DNA from: Deltaproteobacteria bacterium
Lineage (GTDB): Bacteria > Desulfobacterota > Desulfobacteria > Desulfobacterales > C00003060
Direction of reading: 5' to 3'
NCBI GenBank assembly: GCA_003647275.1
Contig: QMMN01000001.1
Span: forward strand, 62,001-126,000
DNA length: 64,000 nt
The translations under genes were made by a program, and so were the position numbers. The notes under the pieces are model-generated. The model did no database searches, was not told the origin of the DNA, and worked only from the letters and a program-made list of their open reading frames with translations. Positions 1-8,035 of this stretch are shown here, piece after piece (positions within the stretch are counted from its first letter, which is position 1; every line of letters begins with the position of its first letter).

Positions 1-2399
1 AGTACGGGTACGGGCGCTATCCCAATGTGATCACCAGCATTGAATACGAGCGCATCCTTTCAGCTGGCGGGCCCTTCAAGGGCCATATCCAGCGACCCTC
101 TGACGCCAAAGAGCCCAAGAGGATCGCCTGGATTCAGTGCGTGGGCTCGCGCGATGCCTCTATTGGTTGTGAGTATTGTTCCTATGTGTGCTGCATGTAT
201 GCGACCAAACAGGCCATGATCTCAAGGGAGCACGACCAGGAGATTGAGCCGACGATTTTCTACATTGACATGCGTGCACCGGGCAAGGGCTTTGAGCGCT
301 ATTATAATCGGGCCAGGACGACAGGCGGGGTTCGATACGTGAGGTCCATGATATCACGGGTGCTGGAGCACCCGCAGACGCACGACCTGGATCTTACCTA
401 TGTGGATGAGTCGGGTGAGATTCAAACCGAAACCTTTGACATGGTCATTCTGTCAGTAGGACTCCGGCCCGACCCCGCCTTCCTGAAGCTGGCCCAGAGA
501 CTCGGCATCAAACTAAATCGATTCGGGTTTTGTGAGAGTCAGCCCCTTGATACAATCTCGACCTCCATCCCCGGCATATTCACCTGTGGTGTCATTCAGA
601 GCCCGAAAGGCATTCCGGGCTCGGTCCTTCAGGGTAGCAGTGCTGCTGGTGCGGCTACCAGCTTCCTTGCCGAGGCACAAGGCACCCTGGTCAGGGAAAA
701 AATCTACCCCAAAGAGCGTGACATCACCCAGGAAGAGCCCCGCATTGGGGTATTCCTTTGTGACTGCGGGATCAATATTGCCGGTACCATTGATGTGGGC
801 AAGGTGACCGAATATACAAAAACTCTGCCCCATGTGGTCTTTGCCCGTGAATACCTTTTCACGTGCTCGACGGATTCGCAGGAGGAGATGAAGGCCATGA
901 TTGAAAAGCACCGGCTCAATCGGGTGGTGGTCGCCTCCTGCAGCCCTCGTACCCACGAGCCCCTTTTTCAGGACACCATCCGTGAGGCCGGGTTAAACAA
1001 GTATCTTTTTGAGATGGCCAATGTGCGGGACCAGAGCTCCTGGGTCCACACCTTTGAACCCGAGAGAGCTACGGCCAAGGCCAAGGACCTTGTTCGCATG
1101 GCTGTGGCGCGGGCGGCAAAACTTGGGCCTCTTTATGAGTTTCCGTTCGACGTCGTACAGAAGGGTCTGGTGATTGGAGGCGGCTTGGCCGGTTTGACGG
1201 CGGCCTTTACGCTGGCCGAGCAGGGTTTTGAGACTTACCTGGTCGAGCAATCCGACCAACTCGGCGGCAATGCCAGAGCCCTTTACTACACGGAAGACGG
1301 GGCGCGGCCCGCAGAATATGTCAAAGAGCTCATCAACAAGGTGAAGGCACATCCGCTGATTACGGTTTACACCCAGGCCGAGGTCAAGGATTACGCCGGG
1401 CATCTGGGCGAATTTAAGAGCACGATTTCAGTAAACGGCAGGACCGAAGAGATTTCGTATGGGGCTGTGATCGTGGCTACAGGAGGTACAGAGTATCAGC
1501 CCACGGAATATTTGCATGGTGAAAACGAGCATGTCATCACGCAAAAGGAGCTGGAAAGACGCATCGCCCTTGAGCCCGAAAGCTTGAAAGAGGTCAGGAA
1601 CCTGGTCATGATCCAGTGCGTGGGCTGCATGGATGAGGAACATCCATACTGCAGCCGGGTGTGCTGCACCGCGGCCGTGAAGAACAGCCTGAAGCTCAAG
1701 GAGCTGAATCCAGGCATCAATATTTACGTGCTGTACCGGGATATGCGAACCTTTGCGTTTAAAGAGCTTTCTTACAAGAAGGCCCGGGAGCGCGGCGTAC
1801 GGTTTTTGCGATACTTTCTGAGGCAAAAGCCTGAAGTGGCTGAGATAGACGGTGGGCTTCAGGTGAAGGTGTTTGATCAGAACCTGAGATCTGAAGTCAT
1901 GCTTGAACCTGACCTTTTGGTTTTAAGCGCAGCCATCAGACCCAACCCGGGGAGCAAACAGGTGGCTGACGTGTTTAAGCTTCCCCTGGACCAGGACGGC
2001 TTTTTTGCCGAGGCTCATTTGAAGTTAAGGCCTGTTGATTTTGCCAATGCCGGTATATTCTTGTGCGGGCTTGCTCACATGCCCAAGTTTACCGATGAGG
2101 CCATTGCCCAGGCCAAAGCGGCTGCATCAAGGGCCTGCACGGTGCTTTCTCAGAAGCAGATGTATGTGGGTGGTGCTGTGGCCCAGGTGGACAGTACCAA
2201 GTGCGCCATATGCTTAACCTGTGTACGAACCTGTCCCTATAATGTACCCCGGATTGACGAAGAGGAAGGCGTTATTTCGATTGATCCGGCCGCCTGCCAG
2301 GGATGCGGCAACTGCGCCACTGCCTGCCCGCGCGGAGCCATTGAGGTGGGACACAGCACGGACGACCAGTTCGTTGCCAAGATCTGTGCGTTGTATTAG
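1..2399 (+). CDS. hdrA: Tandem HdrA-like flavo-iron-sulfur protein (5' end outside window)
   Basis: HdrA is the FAD-binding, electron-bifurcating core of heterodisulfide-reductase complexes. The reading frame is open from base 3, which reads YGYGRYPNVITS, a typical HdrA interior, so the gene starts upstream and the GTG at 27 is not a real start. The visible part is a fusion. Bases 3-700 are the second half of one HdrA unit, with IQCVGSRD and a CSYVCC cysteine cluster. At 741 a new unit starts with the HdrA N-terminal motif FLCDCGINIAG, has its FAD-binding GGGLAGLTA near 1174 and a second IQCVGC...CSRVCC near 1612. The C-terminus carries two [4Fe-4S] ferredoxin motifs, CAICLTCVRTCP near 2200 and CQGCGNCATACP near 2297. 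It is followed by mvhD and metVF, which points to a cytoplasmic bifurcating complex. The HdrA call is firm; the physiological partner is inferred. Confidence 0.93.
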   Translation, partial: YGYGRYPNVITSIEYERILSAGGPFKGHIQRPSDAKEPKRIAWIQCVGSRDASIGCEYCSYVCCMYATKQAMISREHDQEIEPTIFYIDMRAPGKGFERYYNRARTTGGVRYVRSMISRVLEHPQTHDLDLTYVDESGEIQTETFDMVILSVGLRPDPAFLKLAQRLGIKLNRFGFCESQPLDTISTSIPGIFTCGVIQSPKGIPGSVLQGSSAAGAATSFLAEAQGTLVREKIYPKERDITQEEPRIGVFLCDCGINIAGTIDVGKVTEYTKTLPHVVFAREYLFTCSTDSQEEMKAMIEKHRLNRVVVASCSPRTHEPLFQDTIREAGLNKYLFEMANVRDQSSWVHTFEPERATAKAKDLVRMAVARAAKLGPLYEFPFDVVQKGLVIGGGLAGLTAAFTLAEQGFETYLVEQSDQLGGNARALYYTEDGARPAEYVKELINKVKAHPLITVYTQAEVKDYAGHLGEFKSTISVNGRTEEISYGAVIVATGGTEYQPTEYLHGENEHVITQKELERRIALEPESLKEVRNLVMIQCVGCMDEEHPYCSRVCCTAAVKNSLKLKELNPGINIYVLYRDMRTFAFKELSYKKARERGVRFLRYFLRQKPEVAEIDGGLQVKVFDQNLRSEVMLEPDLLVLSAAIRPNPGSKQVADVFKLPLDQDGFFAEAHLKLRPVDFANAGIFLCGLAHMPKFTDEAIAQAKAAASRACTVLSQKQMYVGGAVAQVDSTKCAICLTCVRTCPYNVPRIDEEEGVISIDPAACQGCGNCATACPRGAIEVGHSTDDQFVAKICALY

Positions 2400-2496
2400 C
2401 CCCGTCAATTGACAAACTTTGTGGGTCAATGACACGGGCACAGTGTTGGTTCGCAATGATCTCAATGATGATGAAACTTGGCAAAAATTGACGGGG
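2400..2496 (+). repeat. Long-range inverted repeat between hdrA and mvhD
   Basis: The 11-base arm CCCCGTCAATT at 2400-2410, directly after the hdrA stop, is exactly complementary to AATTGACGGGG at 2486-2496, just before mvhD. The 75-base interior has no ORF. No T-run follows, so it is not an obvious terminator. It could be an mRNA processing or stability structure, or the ends of a small repeat. Confidence 0.55.
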
Positions 2497-2515
2497 TTAG
2501 GACACAAGAACTGCC

Positions 2516-2992
2516 ATGGAACAAGATGCATCGCAAATAAAAGAACAAGAAAGCACCGGGGAGACATTTGAACCCAAGATTGAGGCCTTTGTCTGTACCT
2601 ACTGCACGTATACGGCTGCGGACATGGCAGGTTCCCAGCGGCTCCAATACCCCCCCACGGTGCGCATTGTAAAATATCTGTGTACTGGCAAGGTCGAAAT
2701 TGTTCACATCCTCAAAGCCTTTGAAGCTGGTGCTGACGCCGTTTTTGTAGGGGGGTGAGAAATGGGGGACTGTCATTTCCTGGAAGGAAATCTAAGAGCC
2801 AAGGAGCGAGTTGAATATACAAAGAAACTCTTGAACGAAATTGGCCTCGGAGAGGGGCGCCTGGAGATGTTTCATATCGGGGCCTCAGACGCCCCGTTGT
2901 TTGCTGAGGCGGTCGAGATCATGACAAACCGGGCGAAAGAACTGGGGCCAAACCCGTTAAAATGCGGGGCTGAAAAGGCTGAAGCAGCATAA
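2516..2992 (+). CDS. mvhD: MvhD-type iron-sulfur subunit, predicted selenoprotein (UGA = Sec at codon 81)
   Basis: MvhD passes electrons between a hydrogenase or other donor and HdrA. An 80-codon frame ends in TGA at 2756-2758 and continues in the same frame to 2992. Reading TGA as selenocysteine gives one 158-residue protein, the family's usual size. The UGA falls on the cysteine of the conserved G-C-x-x-G-D-C-H motif (here GG-U-EMGDCH). Upstream are CTYC and the LCTGKV cysteine, also family features. Downstream of the UGA the RNA can fold as AUUUCC-UGGAA-GGAAAU (2775-2791): apical loop of 5, with a G in the second position, starting 22 bases after the UGA, as expected of a bacterial SECIS. 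An overlapping alternative hairpin is GAAAUG/CAUUUC (2759-2764 with 2774-2779). Sec in this position is known from methanogen VhuD. A simple nonsense mutation is unlikely because both halves are intact. Confidence 0.88.
2759..2791 (+). promoter_or_regulatory. Putative bacterial SECIS element for the mvhD UGA codon
   Basis: Immediately 3' of UGA 2756-2758. The favoured hairpin is 2775-2780 paired with 2786-2791 (6 bp, loop UGGAA). A competing hairpin pairs 2759-2764 with 2774-2779 (6 bp, 9-base loop). Both lie inside the coding sequence. The spacing and the G in the apical loop fit bacterial SECIS rules. No covariation check is possible here. Confidence 0.6.
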
Positions 2993-3224
2993 TGTTGTCA
3001 TTGGTCATTTGTGATCGGTCATTTGTCATTCGTCAGTAGTCATTTGTTACTAGCGTTGGGAACCGATGCCCTCCGGGACGTCGGCCGGATTCCCGATACC
3101 GGCCAAAGCATACCATTTGGGTTAAGGCGCGCTAGACCGGGCATCAGGTATCTGGAATCAGGCAGGTCATGGCAAACCAATGACTAATGACCAGTGACCA
3201 ATGACCAAACTGGGGGTAGCATAG
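2993..3224. repeat. Inverted arrays of TCATTGGTCATT-like units between mvhD and metV
   Basis: 2999-3052 carries several near-repeats of GGTCATTTGTCATT. 3174-3208 carries the opposite-strand version, with AATGACTAATGACC and ACCAATGACCAAA. The two arrays can pair over a loop that contains a GC-rich stretch. No gene is visible. This is a low-complexity intergenic repeat within an otherwise co-directional gene group. Confidence 0.6.
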
Positions 3225-3902
3225 ATGATTGTAGCCAAGAGAAAACCTTTTAATGAAATCAAAGAACTTATTTCCGGCTCAAAGAAGATCCTGATCCTTG
3301 GATGCGGCACCTGTGTTGCTGTCTGCCTGGCCGGAGGTGAGAAGGAGGTGGCCATCCTCGCCTCGCAGTTGAAGATGGCCCTTGGCCTTGTGAACGAGGA
3401 TGTCGAGATTGATGAACTCACGATTGAGCGGCAATGTGACCGCGAATTCATAGAGGAAATCAGCACCAAAGTGAATGTGGATGATTATGACCTCATCTTA
3501 TCCACGGCCTGCGGTGCCGGGGTTCAACTGTTGAGCGATGTATTTGACCACAAGGTGGTGGTGCCTGCCCTGAACACGACCTTTATCGGCGTGGCCGAGG
3601 GCCCTGGTATGTGGACCGAGCGATGCCGTTCCTGCAGTGACTGTGTGCTGGCTGACACAGGGGGCATCTGCCCGGTGACTATCTGCGCAAAGGGACTGGT
3701 CAACGGCCCCTGCGGAGGGACAAGACACGGCAAGTGTGAAATAGACCCTGAAAAGGACTGTGCTTGGACGCTCATTTACAACCGGTTGAAAAAGCTTGGC
3801 AGGCTGAATAGGATGGAGCAGGCCCTTCCCCCTAAGAGATACAGCGTACAGCAATACCCGGCTAAGATCGTCCATGAGGCCTACAGGAGGAGATACGAAT
3901 AA
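3225..3902 (+). CDS. metV: MetV, MTHFR-associated iron-sulfur/zinc protein
   Basis: MetV (methylenetetrahydrofolate reductase C-terminal domain family) is the obligate partner of the short MetF of acetogens and sulfate reducers, and links the flavin reductase to an iron-sulfur electron donor. The 225-residue product has LGCGTCVAVC near residue 26 and STACGAGVQ near residue 92. It ends with the cysteine-rich CRSCSDC...GICPVTIC...NGPCGGTRHGKC region typical of the family. The stop is one base from the metF start and the shared GGAGG lies inside the metV end, so the two are coupled. With the preceding HdrA and MvhD this matches the MetVF-Hdr-Mvh arrangement described from Moorella. The family is secure; the complex is inferred. 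Confidence 0.93.
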   Translation: MIVAKRKPFNEIKELISGSKKILILGCGTCVAVCLAGGEKEVAILASQLKMALGLVNEDVEIDELTIERQCDREFIEEISTKVNVDDYDLILSTACGAGVQLLSDVFDHKVVVPALNTTFIGVAEGPGMWTERCRSCSDCVLADTGGICPVTICAKGLVNGPCGGTRHGKCEIDPEKDCAWTLIYNRLKKLGRLNRMEQALPPKRYSVQQYPAKIVHEAYRRRYE

Positions 3903-3903
3903 T

Positions 3904-4776
3904 ATGGCAAGATCCTTTGAAGAGGCACTGACGTCAGGCAAGTTTTTGATAGCCACAAGCCTTGATACCCCCAAGGGAATGGACCTTGAAGACTTGGCTC
4001 GGCTGATCAAAGAACTAAAAGATGTGGTAGATGCGCTTGGGGTGTCTGACAACCCTCATGCCATGATGTGCATGAGCCCATGGGCGGTATGTCGGCTGGC
4101 CCTTGAACAGGGTGTTGAACCCATCATGCATGTGGCCTGCCGCGACAGGAATCGGCTTGCCCTCCAGTCCGATCTTCTGGCAGCGGCCTCCATAGGCATC
4201 AAGAACATCCTGTGCGTGAGCGGCGACCATGTTAAATTTGGCGATCATATAGACGCCAAGCCTGTGCATGATATCGACTCAGTACACCTCCTGACAGTAG
4301 CCAAGGCACTTGCAGAGGGAAAGGATATGGCAGGAAATCCCCTGAAAGGTTCCCCGGCCCTTTTCCTTGGGGCAACAGCCAATCCTGAGGCCGATCCCTT
4401 AGAGCCTCAGTTGATAAAAGTAGACAAGAAGATAAAGGCAGGCGCCTCATTCCTTGTGACCCATCCGGTCTTTAACATAGAGAACCTGAAAAGATTCATG
4501 AATCACGTAAAGCAAAGCAAGGTCAAGGTGATAGCCGGGATTCGGCTGCTTGTGCCTGAAGAGGCGTCCAAATATAAAGACGGAAGCTATCCTGGGCTGC
4601 TTGTGCCTGATGATCTCATAGAAGAGATCAAAGGGGCCGACACAGGAAAATGCATGAAGCTCGCAGGCGATCTTATTAAAGAGATAAAGTCTGCCAACCT
4701 CTGTGACGGTATCCATATTACAGCACCAGGACATGAAGAGAAGATCCCTGATATCATGAAGGCAGGCGGGTTGTAG
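3904..4776 (+). CDS. metF: Methylenetetrahydrofolate reductase (short MetF)
   Basis: Reduces methylene-THF to methyl-THF (or the reverse in oxidative metabolism) in the methyl branch of the Wood-Ljungdahl pathway, and serves methionine synthesis. The 290-residue product is the short FAD-only TIM-barrel form. Visible features are the N-terminal ATSLDTPKG, VACRDRNR near residue 77 (the conserved RDxN), a flavin-region ILCVSGDH near 102, and LFLGATANP near 160. I chose ATG 3904, two bases after the metV stop and 13 bases after AGGAGG, over an in-frame ATG at 3874 that lies inside metV. It lacks the C-terminal regulatory domain of eukaryotic MTHFR. Electrons probably come through MetV and the Hdr/MvhD proteins. 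Confidence 0.94.
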   Translation: MARSFEEALTSGKFLIATSLDTPKGMDLEDLARLIKELKDVVDALGVSDNPHAMMCMSPWAVCRLALEQGVEPIMHVACRDRNRLALQSDLLAAASIGIKNILCVSGDHVKFGDHIDAKPVHDIDSVHLLTVAKALAEGKDMAGNPLKGSPALFLGATANPEADPLEPQLIKVDKKIKAGASFLVTHPVFNIENLKRFMNHVKQSKVKVIAGIRLLVPEEASKYKDGSYPGLLVPDDLIEEIKGADTGKCMKLAGDLIKEIKSANLCDGIHITAPGHEEKIPDIMKAGGL

Positions 4777-4797
4777 CCTCACAAGAAAACAATTCAC

Positions 4798-4902
4798 GGA
4801 CAAGGAACATCGCTTCTCTTTGGCATCTAATGCCTTTGACAGGTGCGGCGTTATGGTCTGTGGAAATGGCTGGATGCCTACGTTCAGCAATATTCCTTGT
4901 CC
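4798..4902 (+). repeat. Structured intergenic repeat, copy 1 (three nested stems)
   Basis: The outer arms GGACAAGGAA (4798-4807) and TTCCTTGTCC (4893-4902) pair fully, followed by a C·A mismatch and two more pairs. Inside are GGCATC (4822-4827) with GATGCC (4873-4878) and ACAG (4839-4842) with CTGT (4858-4861). The core GGAAATGGCTGGA is shared with a second copy at 56861-56982, whose stems have different bases but pair at the same places. It sits between metF and the QmoA-like gene. Confidence 0.75.
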
Positions 4903-4988
4903 TGCATGGTGAGCTATTACGAATTCCCATTTTGAAGGGGCGAAACCGCACGATACAAAATCATGGAGCGATCTTATCGGAGGGTTTA

Positions 4989-6278
4989 TTGAATCAACGT
5001 TCTAAGGGGAATTCACCAGATCAAGCGCCCAAAAAGGTTCTGGTCATTGGTGGCGGCATTGCTGGCCTGACCGCAGCCTGGGAGCTGGCACGGCTGGATC
5101 TTGATGTGAAACTCATAGAAAAGAGTAGCTTTCTTGGCGGCCATGCCATTCAGTTTTGCTGCAAGGCCGCTGACGAATGTCAGAAGTGCGGTGCCTGCTT
5201 GGTGGAGAAAAGGCTTCTGGAGGTGATTGAGGAACCCAGGATTAAGGTGTATCTCAAGTCAGAAATAGAAAAGATGAACCGAAATAGCCGCTTTTCTTAC
5301 ACGCTTTCCCAACGATCCCTTTATATAGATTCACAAAGGTGTACCAATTGCGGACTCTGTTTTGAAAAATGCCCGGCAGACGGCGCCGTTATTCGGGGGT
5401 ATTCCAAAAATAATGTGCCCCTTTATGCAATTGATGAAACGCATTGCCCGCACTTTAAAGATGGAAGTTGCAGGCTCTGTGAGGACCTGTGCCCTGAAAA
5501 GGCCATTAACTTGGACCCAGAGCCTGACCGGGTTTCCGGTGAGGCAGACGCTATTGTGGTGGCGAGCGGCTTTCAGACCTTTGATCCTGTGAATAGGCCT
5601 CGGTACGGTTATGGCATTAATAAGAATCTGATCACGGCCCTGGACCTTGAGCGCATGCTGAGGGAAAAGGGCGAGGTCTTGCGTCCTTCTGACGATAAGG
5701 TCCCCGAGAAGATCGCCTTTATCCAGTGCGTGGGAAGCCGCGACCACAAGTTACAGCACGGTTTCTGCTCTCAGGTGTGTTGTGGCTACGCCATGCGCAT
5801 GGCCGAGGCCATACACTACCGTCACCCTGGGGCTGAGGTTACCATTTTTTATATGGACATCCAAAATTGTGGCAAGAATTTCTCCAAGTTTTACGAAAGG
5901 TGCAAAGACCACATACGCTTTGTGCGCTTTATGCCCGGCGACATCTTTCAGGGAGAACAGGACCAACTGATCCTTTGCTATGGAGACGAAAAAGATGGGC
6001 ATTCGGTTAGGGAGCCTTTTGATCTTGTGGTGCTCTCTGTGGGGATCATGCCGGGCCCAAGCAATGCCAGTTTGGCCGACATGCTAAAGCTTGATCTTGA
6101 CGAACACGGGTTCTTTGCCTTTGCCGATCCTCTGGATAGCACCTCTACGAGCCAGCAGGGTGTCTTTTTGGCAGGCACAGCCCAGGGCCCCAAGGATATC
6201 GCCGATACCATGGCTCAGGCAGGCCAAGCAGCCCAACGGGTAGCTCATTATTTAGGGGTGATGCCATGCCCGAAGTAA
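4989..6278 (+). CDS. QmoA-like HdrA family flavoprotein with internal ferredoxin domain
   Basis: A second HdrA-family protein, most like QmoA. It has FAD-binding GGGIAGLTAAWEL near residue 21, a cysteine cluster CCKAADECQKCGAC, an inserted ferredoxin-like pair (CTNCGLCFEKCP and CRLCEDLCP), then IQCVGSRD and the CSQVCC cluster. QmoA with QmoB moves electrons between the quinone pool and APS reductase. Here the neighbours are MetVF and MvhD, so a C1 or bifurcating role is equally possible. The frame is open back to ATG 4830, but that ATG lies inside a structured repeat. I chose TTG 4989, preceded by GGAGGG four bases upstream, which gives 429 residues starting just before the Rossmann motif. 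The start is uncertain. It overlaps the next gene by 13 bases. Confidence 0.85.
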   Translation: MNQRSKGNSPDQAPKKVLVIGGGIAGLTAAWELARLDLDVKLIEKSSFLGGHAIQFCCKAADECQKCGACLVEKRLLEVIEEPRIKVYLKSEIEKMNRNSRFSYTLSQRSLYIDSQRCTNCGLCFEKCPADGAVIRGYSKNNVPLYAIDETHCPHFKDGSCRLCEDLCPEKAINLDPEPDRVSGEADAIVVASGFQTFDPVNRPRYGYGINKNLITALDLERMLREKGEVLRPSDDKVPEKIAFIQCVGSRDHKLQHGFCSQVCCGYAMRMAEAIHYRHPGAEVTIFYMDIQNCGKNFSKFYERCKDHIRFVRFMPGDIFQGEQDQLILCYGDEKDGHSVREPFDLVVLSVGIMPGPSNASLADMLKLDLDEHGFFAFADPLDSTSTSQQGVFLAGTAQGPKDIADTMAQAGQAAQRVAHYLGVMPCPK

Positions 6279-7975
6279 GGAATGTATCCTCTCAAACAGC
6301 GCTCATGGAAGAGATCCATATGGATACCACTGTCCTTGTTGTTGGGGGTGGGTGGCATGGCATGAAAGTCGCTTATGAACTGGCGTGTATTGGCTATCAG
6401 GTTGTTTTGATAGAGAATGGCACCAGCATTGGGGGAAAGGCCCCAAGCGATCACTTGGTTTCTACCAGCGAACAGGAACTGTCCGTTCTTCTGAAAAAAG
6501 TCAAGGATCATGAGGCGATTGAGGTGCTGGCCTCCACCAGGCTTGTCGCTTTGAGCGGCGTTCCGGGTGATTTTCGTGTTAGGTTGGAACAGGATGGCCA
6601 GGCGCTGGAAAAAGCAGCTGGCGCTGTTGTTGTGGCCCTGGAAGCTGAAAGGGTGCCTATGTTAGAGGCATACAGGCTGAATCCTGGTGAGAATGCATTG
6701 AGCCAATCCCAGCTTGAGCGCATGCTCGATTCTCCAGAGGAAAAAGACCGGTTTTGCGGCGAGGATTCAAAGGATGTGCTCTTCCTGGTCGGACTGCAGC
6801 AGGAAGGCAACCCCCTGGTCATGGAACGAGCCTTGCGAAGTGCTATTGAGCTCCAGGATACTGGAGGATGCCAGGCAACGATTCTGGTCGGAAATGTAAA
6901 ACTTGCACACGATGGTCTTGAGACCCTTTACAAGCAAAGTCGAGAAAGAGGGGTCCTCTATTTCAAACTCAGGGAATCCCCCCTCATCACACAGAATGGC
7001 TTGAACTTTCAAATTAAGTTCTTTGATGGGGTCTTGCATAGTGATGTGGAACTGACCCCTGATGTGCTGGTGGTTGAAGAGGCCATCCGCCCGCATCCAC
7101 AGGCGCCTGATTTAGCACGGGTTTTGCGAATTGACACGGACCCTGAAGGTTTTTTTCAGCCCGACAATGTTCACTATCTTCCGGTTCGCTCCAACCGGGA
7201 GGGGATCTATGTGATTGGATCTGCTCGGCAGTCTTCCAATCTGAGACATGGGTGGAGCGATGTCCAAAATGCTGTACTGGCGGTCCGTCAGCTTTTGGGG
7301 GAAGGCAAGAGTCTGGTGCCCAGGGAAAAGGCAAAGATTCACCGTGGTAAATGCACCATATGCCTGACCTGTTTCAGGGTTTGCCCTCACGGTGCCATCT
7401 ATTGGGACAACCGAGCGGTGATATCACCGGTGGCCTGCCAAGGGTGTGGTATTTGTGCCAGTGAGTGCCCTATGGATGCCATCCAGCTTGTGGATTATAG
7501 GGACGACCAGATCGAAGCGCAGATTTTCGAATTGGGCAACATCAACAGCAATACGCCGCAGATTATCGCTTTCTGCTGTCAGAACTCAGCCTATGAGGCG
7601 GGCCAGATGGCACGCTTGTTCGGTAGCTCCCTGCCCGAGGGGCTTCAGATGATCAAAGTTCCTTGTGCCGGAAAGGTTGATGTGGATTACATCCTTAAGG
7701 CTTTTCAGGCTGGTGCGGATGGGGTGCTGGTCTTGGCCTGCCATAAGGATAATTGCAAGTCTCAGCAAGGAAATACCTTTGCCGAGTGGCGCGTGGAAGA
7801 TGCCACCAGGATGCTCGCAGAGGTTGGTCTTGAAACAGAACGTCTCCGTTTTATTACCCTTGCCTCCAATATGCCTGTGGAGTTTGTTCGGATCACCAGA
7901 GAAATCGAAGACAAACTCAGGGAAATGGGCCCCAGCCCCATGAAGAAACAGGCTCTTGCCAAAACAGCCTCTTAA
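6266..7975 (+). CDS. QmoB-like HdrA-MvhD fusion flavo-iron-sulfur protein
   Basis: A 569-residue fusion with the QmoB layout. The N-terminal HdrA-like Rossmann domain has VLVVGGGWHGMKVAYEL near residue 23. Two [4Fe-4S] ferredoxin motifs follow (CTICLTCFRVCP and CQGCGICASECP, about residues 363-408). A C-terminal MvhD domain starts near 430 (AFCCQNSAY, VPCAGKVDVDYIL). The MvhD motif here is LACHKDNCKS, with cysteine rather than selenocysteine. The HdrA cysteine cluster IQCVGSRD is absent, so this subunit probably lacks that cluster. It overlaps the QmoA-like gene by 13 bases and is almost certainly co-translated with it. No membrane QmoC follows. Role: soluble electron transfer partner; the acceptor is unknown. 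Confidence 0.85.
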   Translation: MPEVRNVSSQTALMEEIHMDTTVLVVGGGWHGMKVAYELACIGYQVVLIENGTSIGGKAPSDHLVSTSEQELSVLLKKVKDHEAIEVLASTRLVALSGVPGDFRVRLEQDGQALEKAAGAVVVALEAERVPMLEAYRLNPGENALSQSQLERMLDSPEEKDRFCGEDSKDVLFLVGLQQEGNPLVMERALRSAIELQDTGGCQATILVGNVKLAHDGLETLYKQSRERGVLYFKLRESPLITQNGLNFQIKFFDGVLHSDVELTPDVLVVEEAIRPHPQAPDLARVLRIDTDPEGFFQPDNVHYLPVRSNREGIYVIGSARQSSNLRHGWSDVQNAVLAVRQLLGEGKSLVPREKAKIHRGKCTICLTCFRVCPHGAIYWDNRAVISPVACQGCGICASECPMDAIQLVDYRDDQIEAQIFELGNINSNTPQIIAFCCQNSAYEAGQMARLFGSSLPEGLQMIKVPCAGKVDVDYILKAFQAGADGVLVLACHKDNCKSQQGNTFAEWRVEDATRMLAEVGLETERLRFITLASNMPVEFVRITREIEDKLREMGPSPMKKQALAKTAS

Positions 7976-8035
7976 GAAGATCTTCTCCTTGGGGTTTTCA
8001 TCGTCTGCAGGAATACCGCATTCGTCAAATGCGGC

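Noticed and set aside
2516-2758. Two separate genes (80 and 76 codons) instead of one MvhD
   Set aside because: They lie in the same frame, are separated only by TGA, and together make one full-length MvhD with the stop on a conserved Cys.
4830-4988. N-terminal extension of the QmoA-like gene to ATG 4830
   Set aside because: This stretch is the structured repeat, has another copy at 56861, and the Rossmann motif begins soon after TTG 4989.
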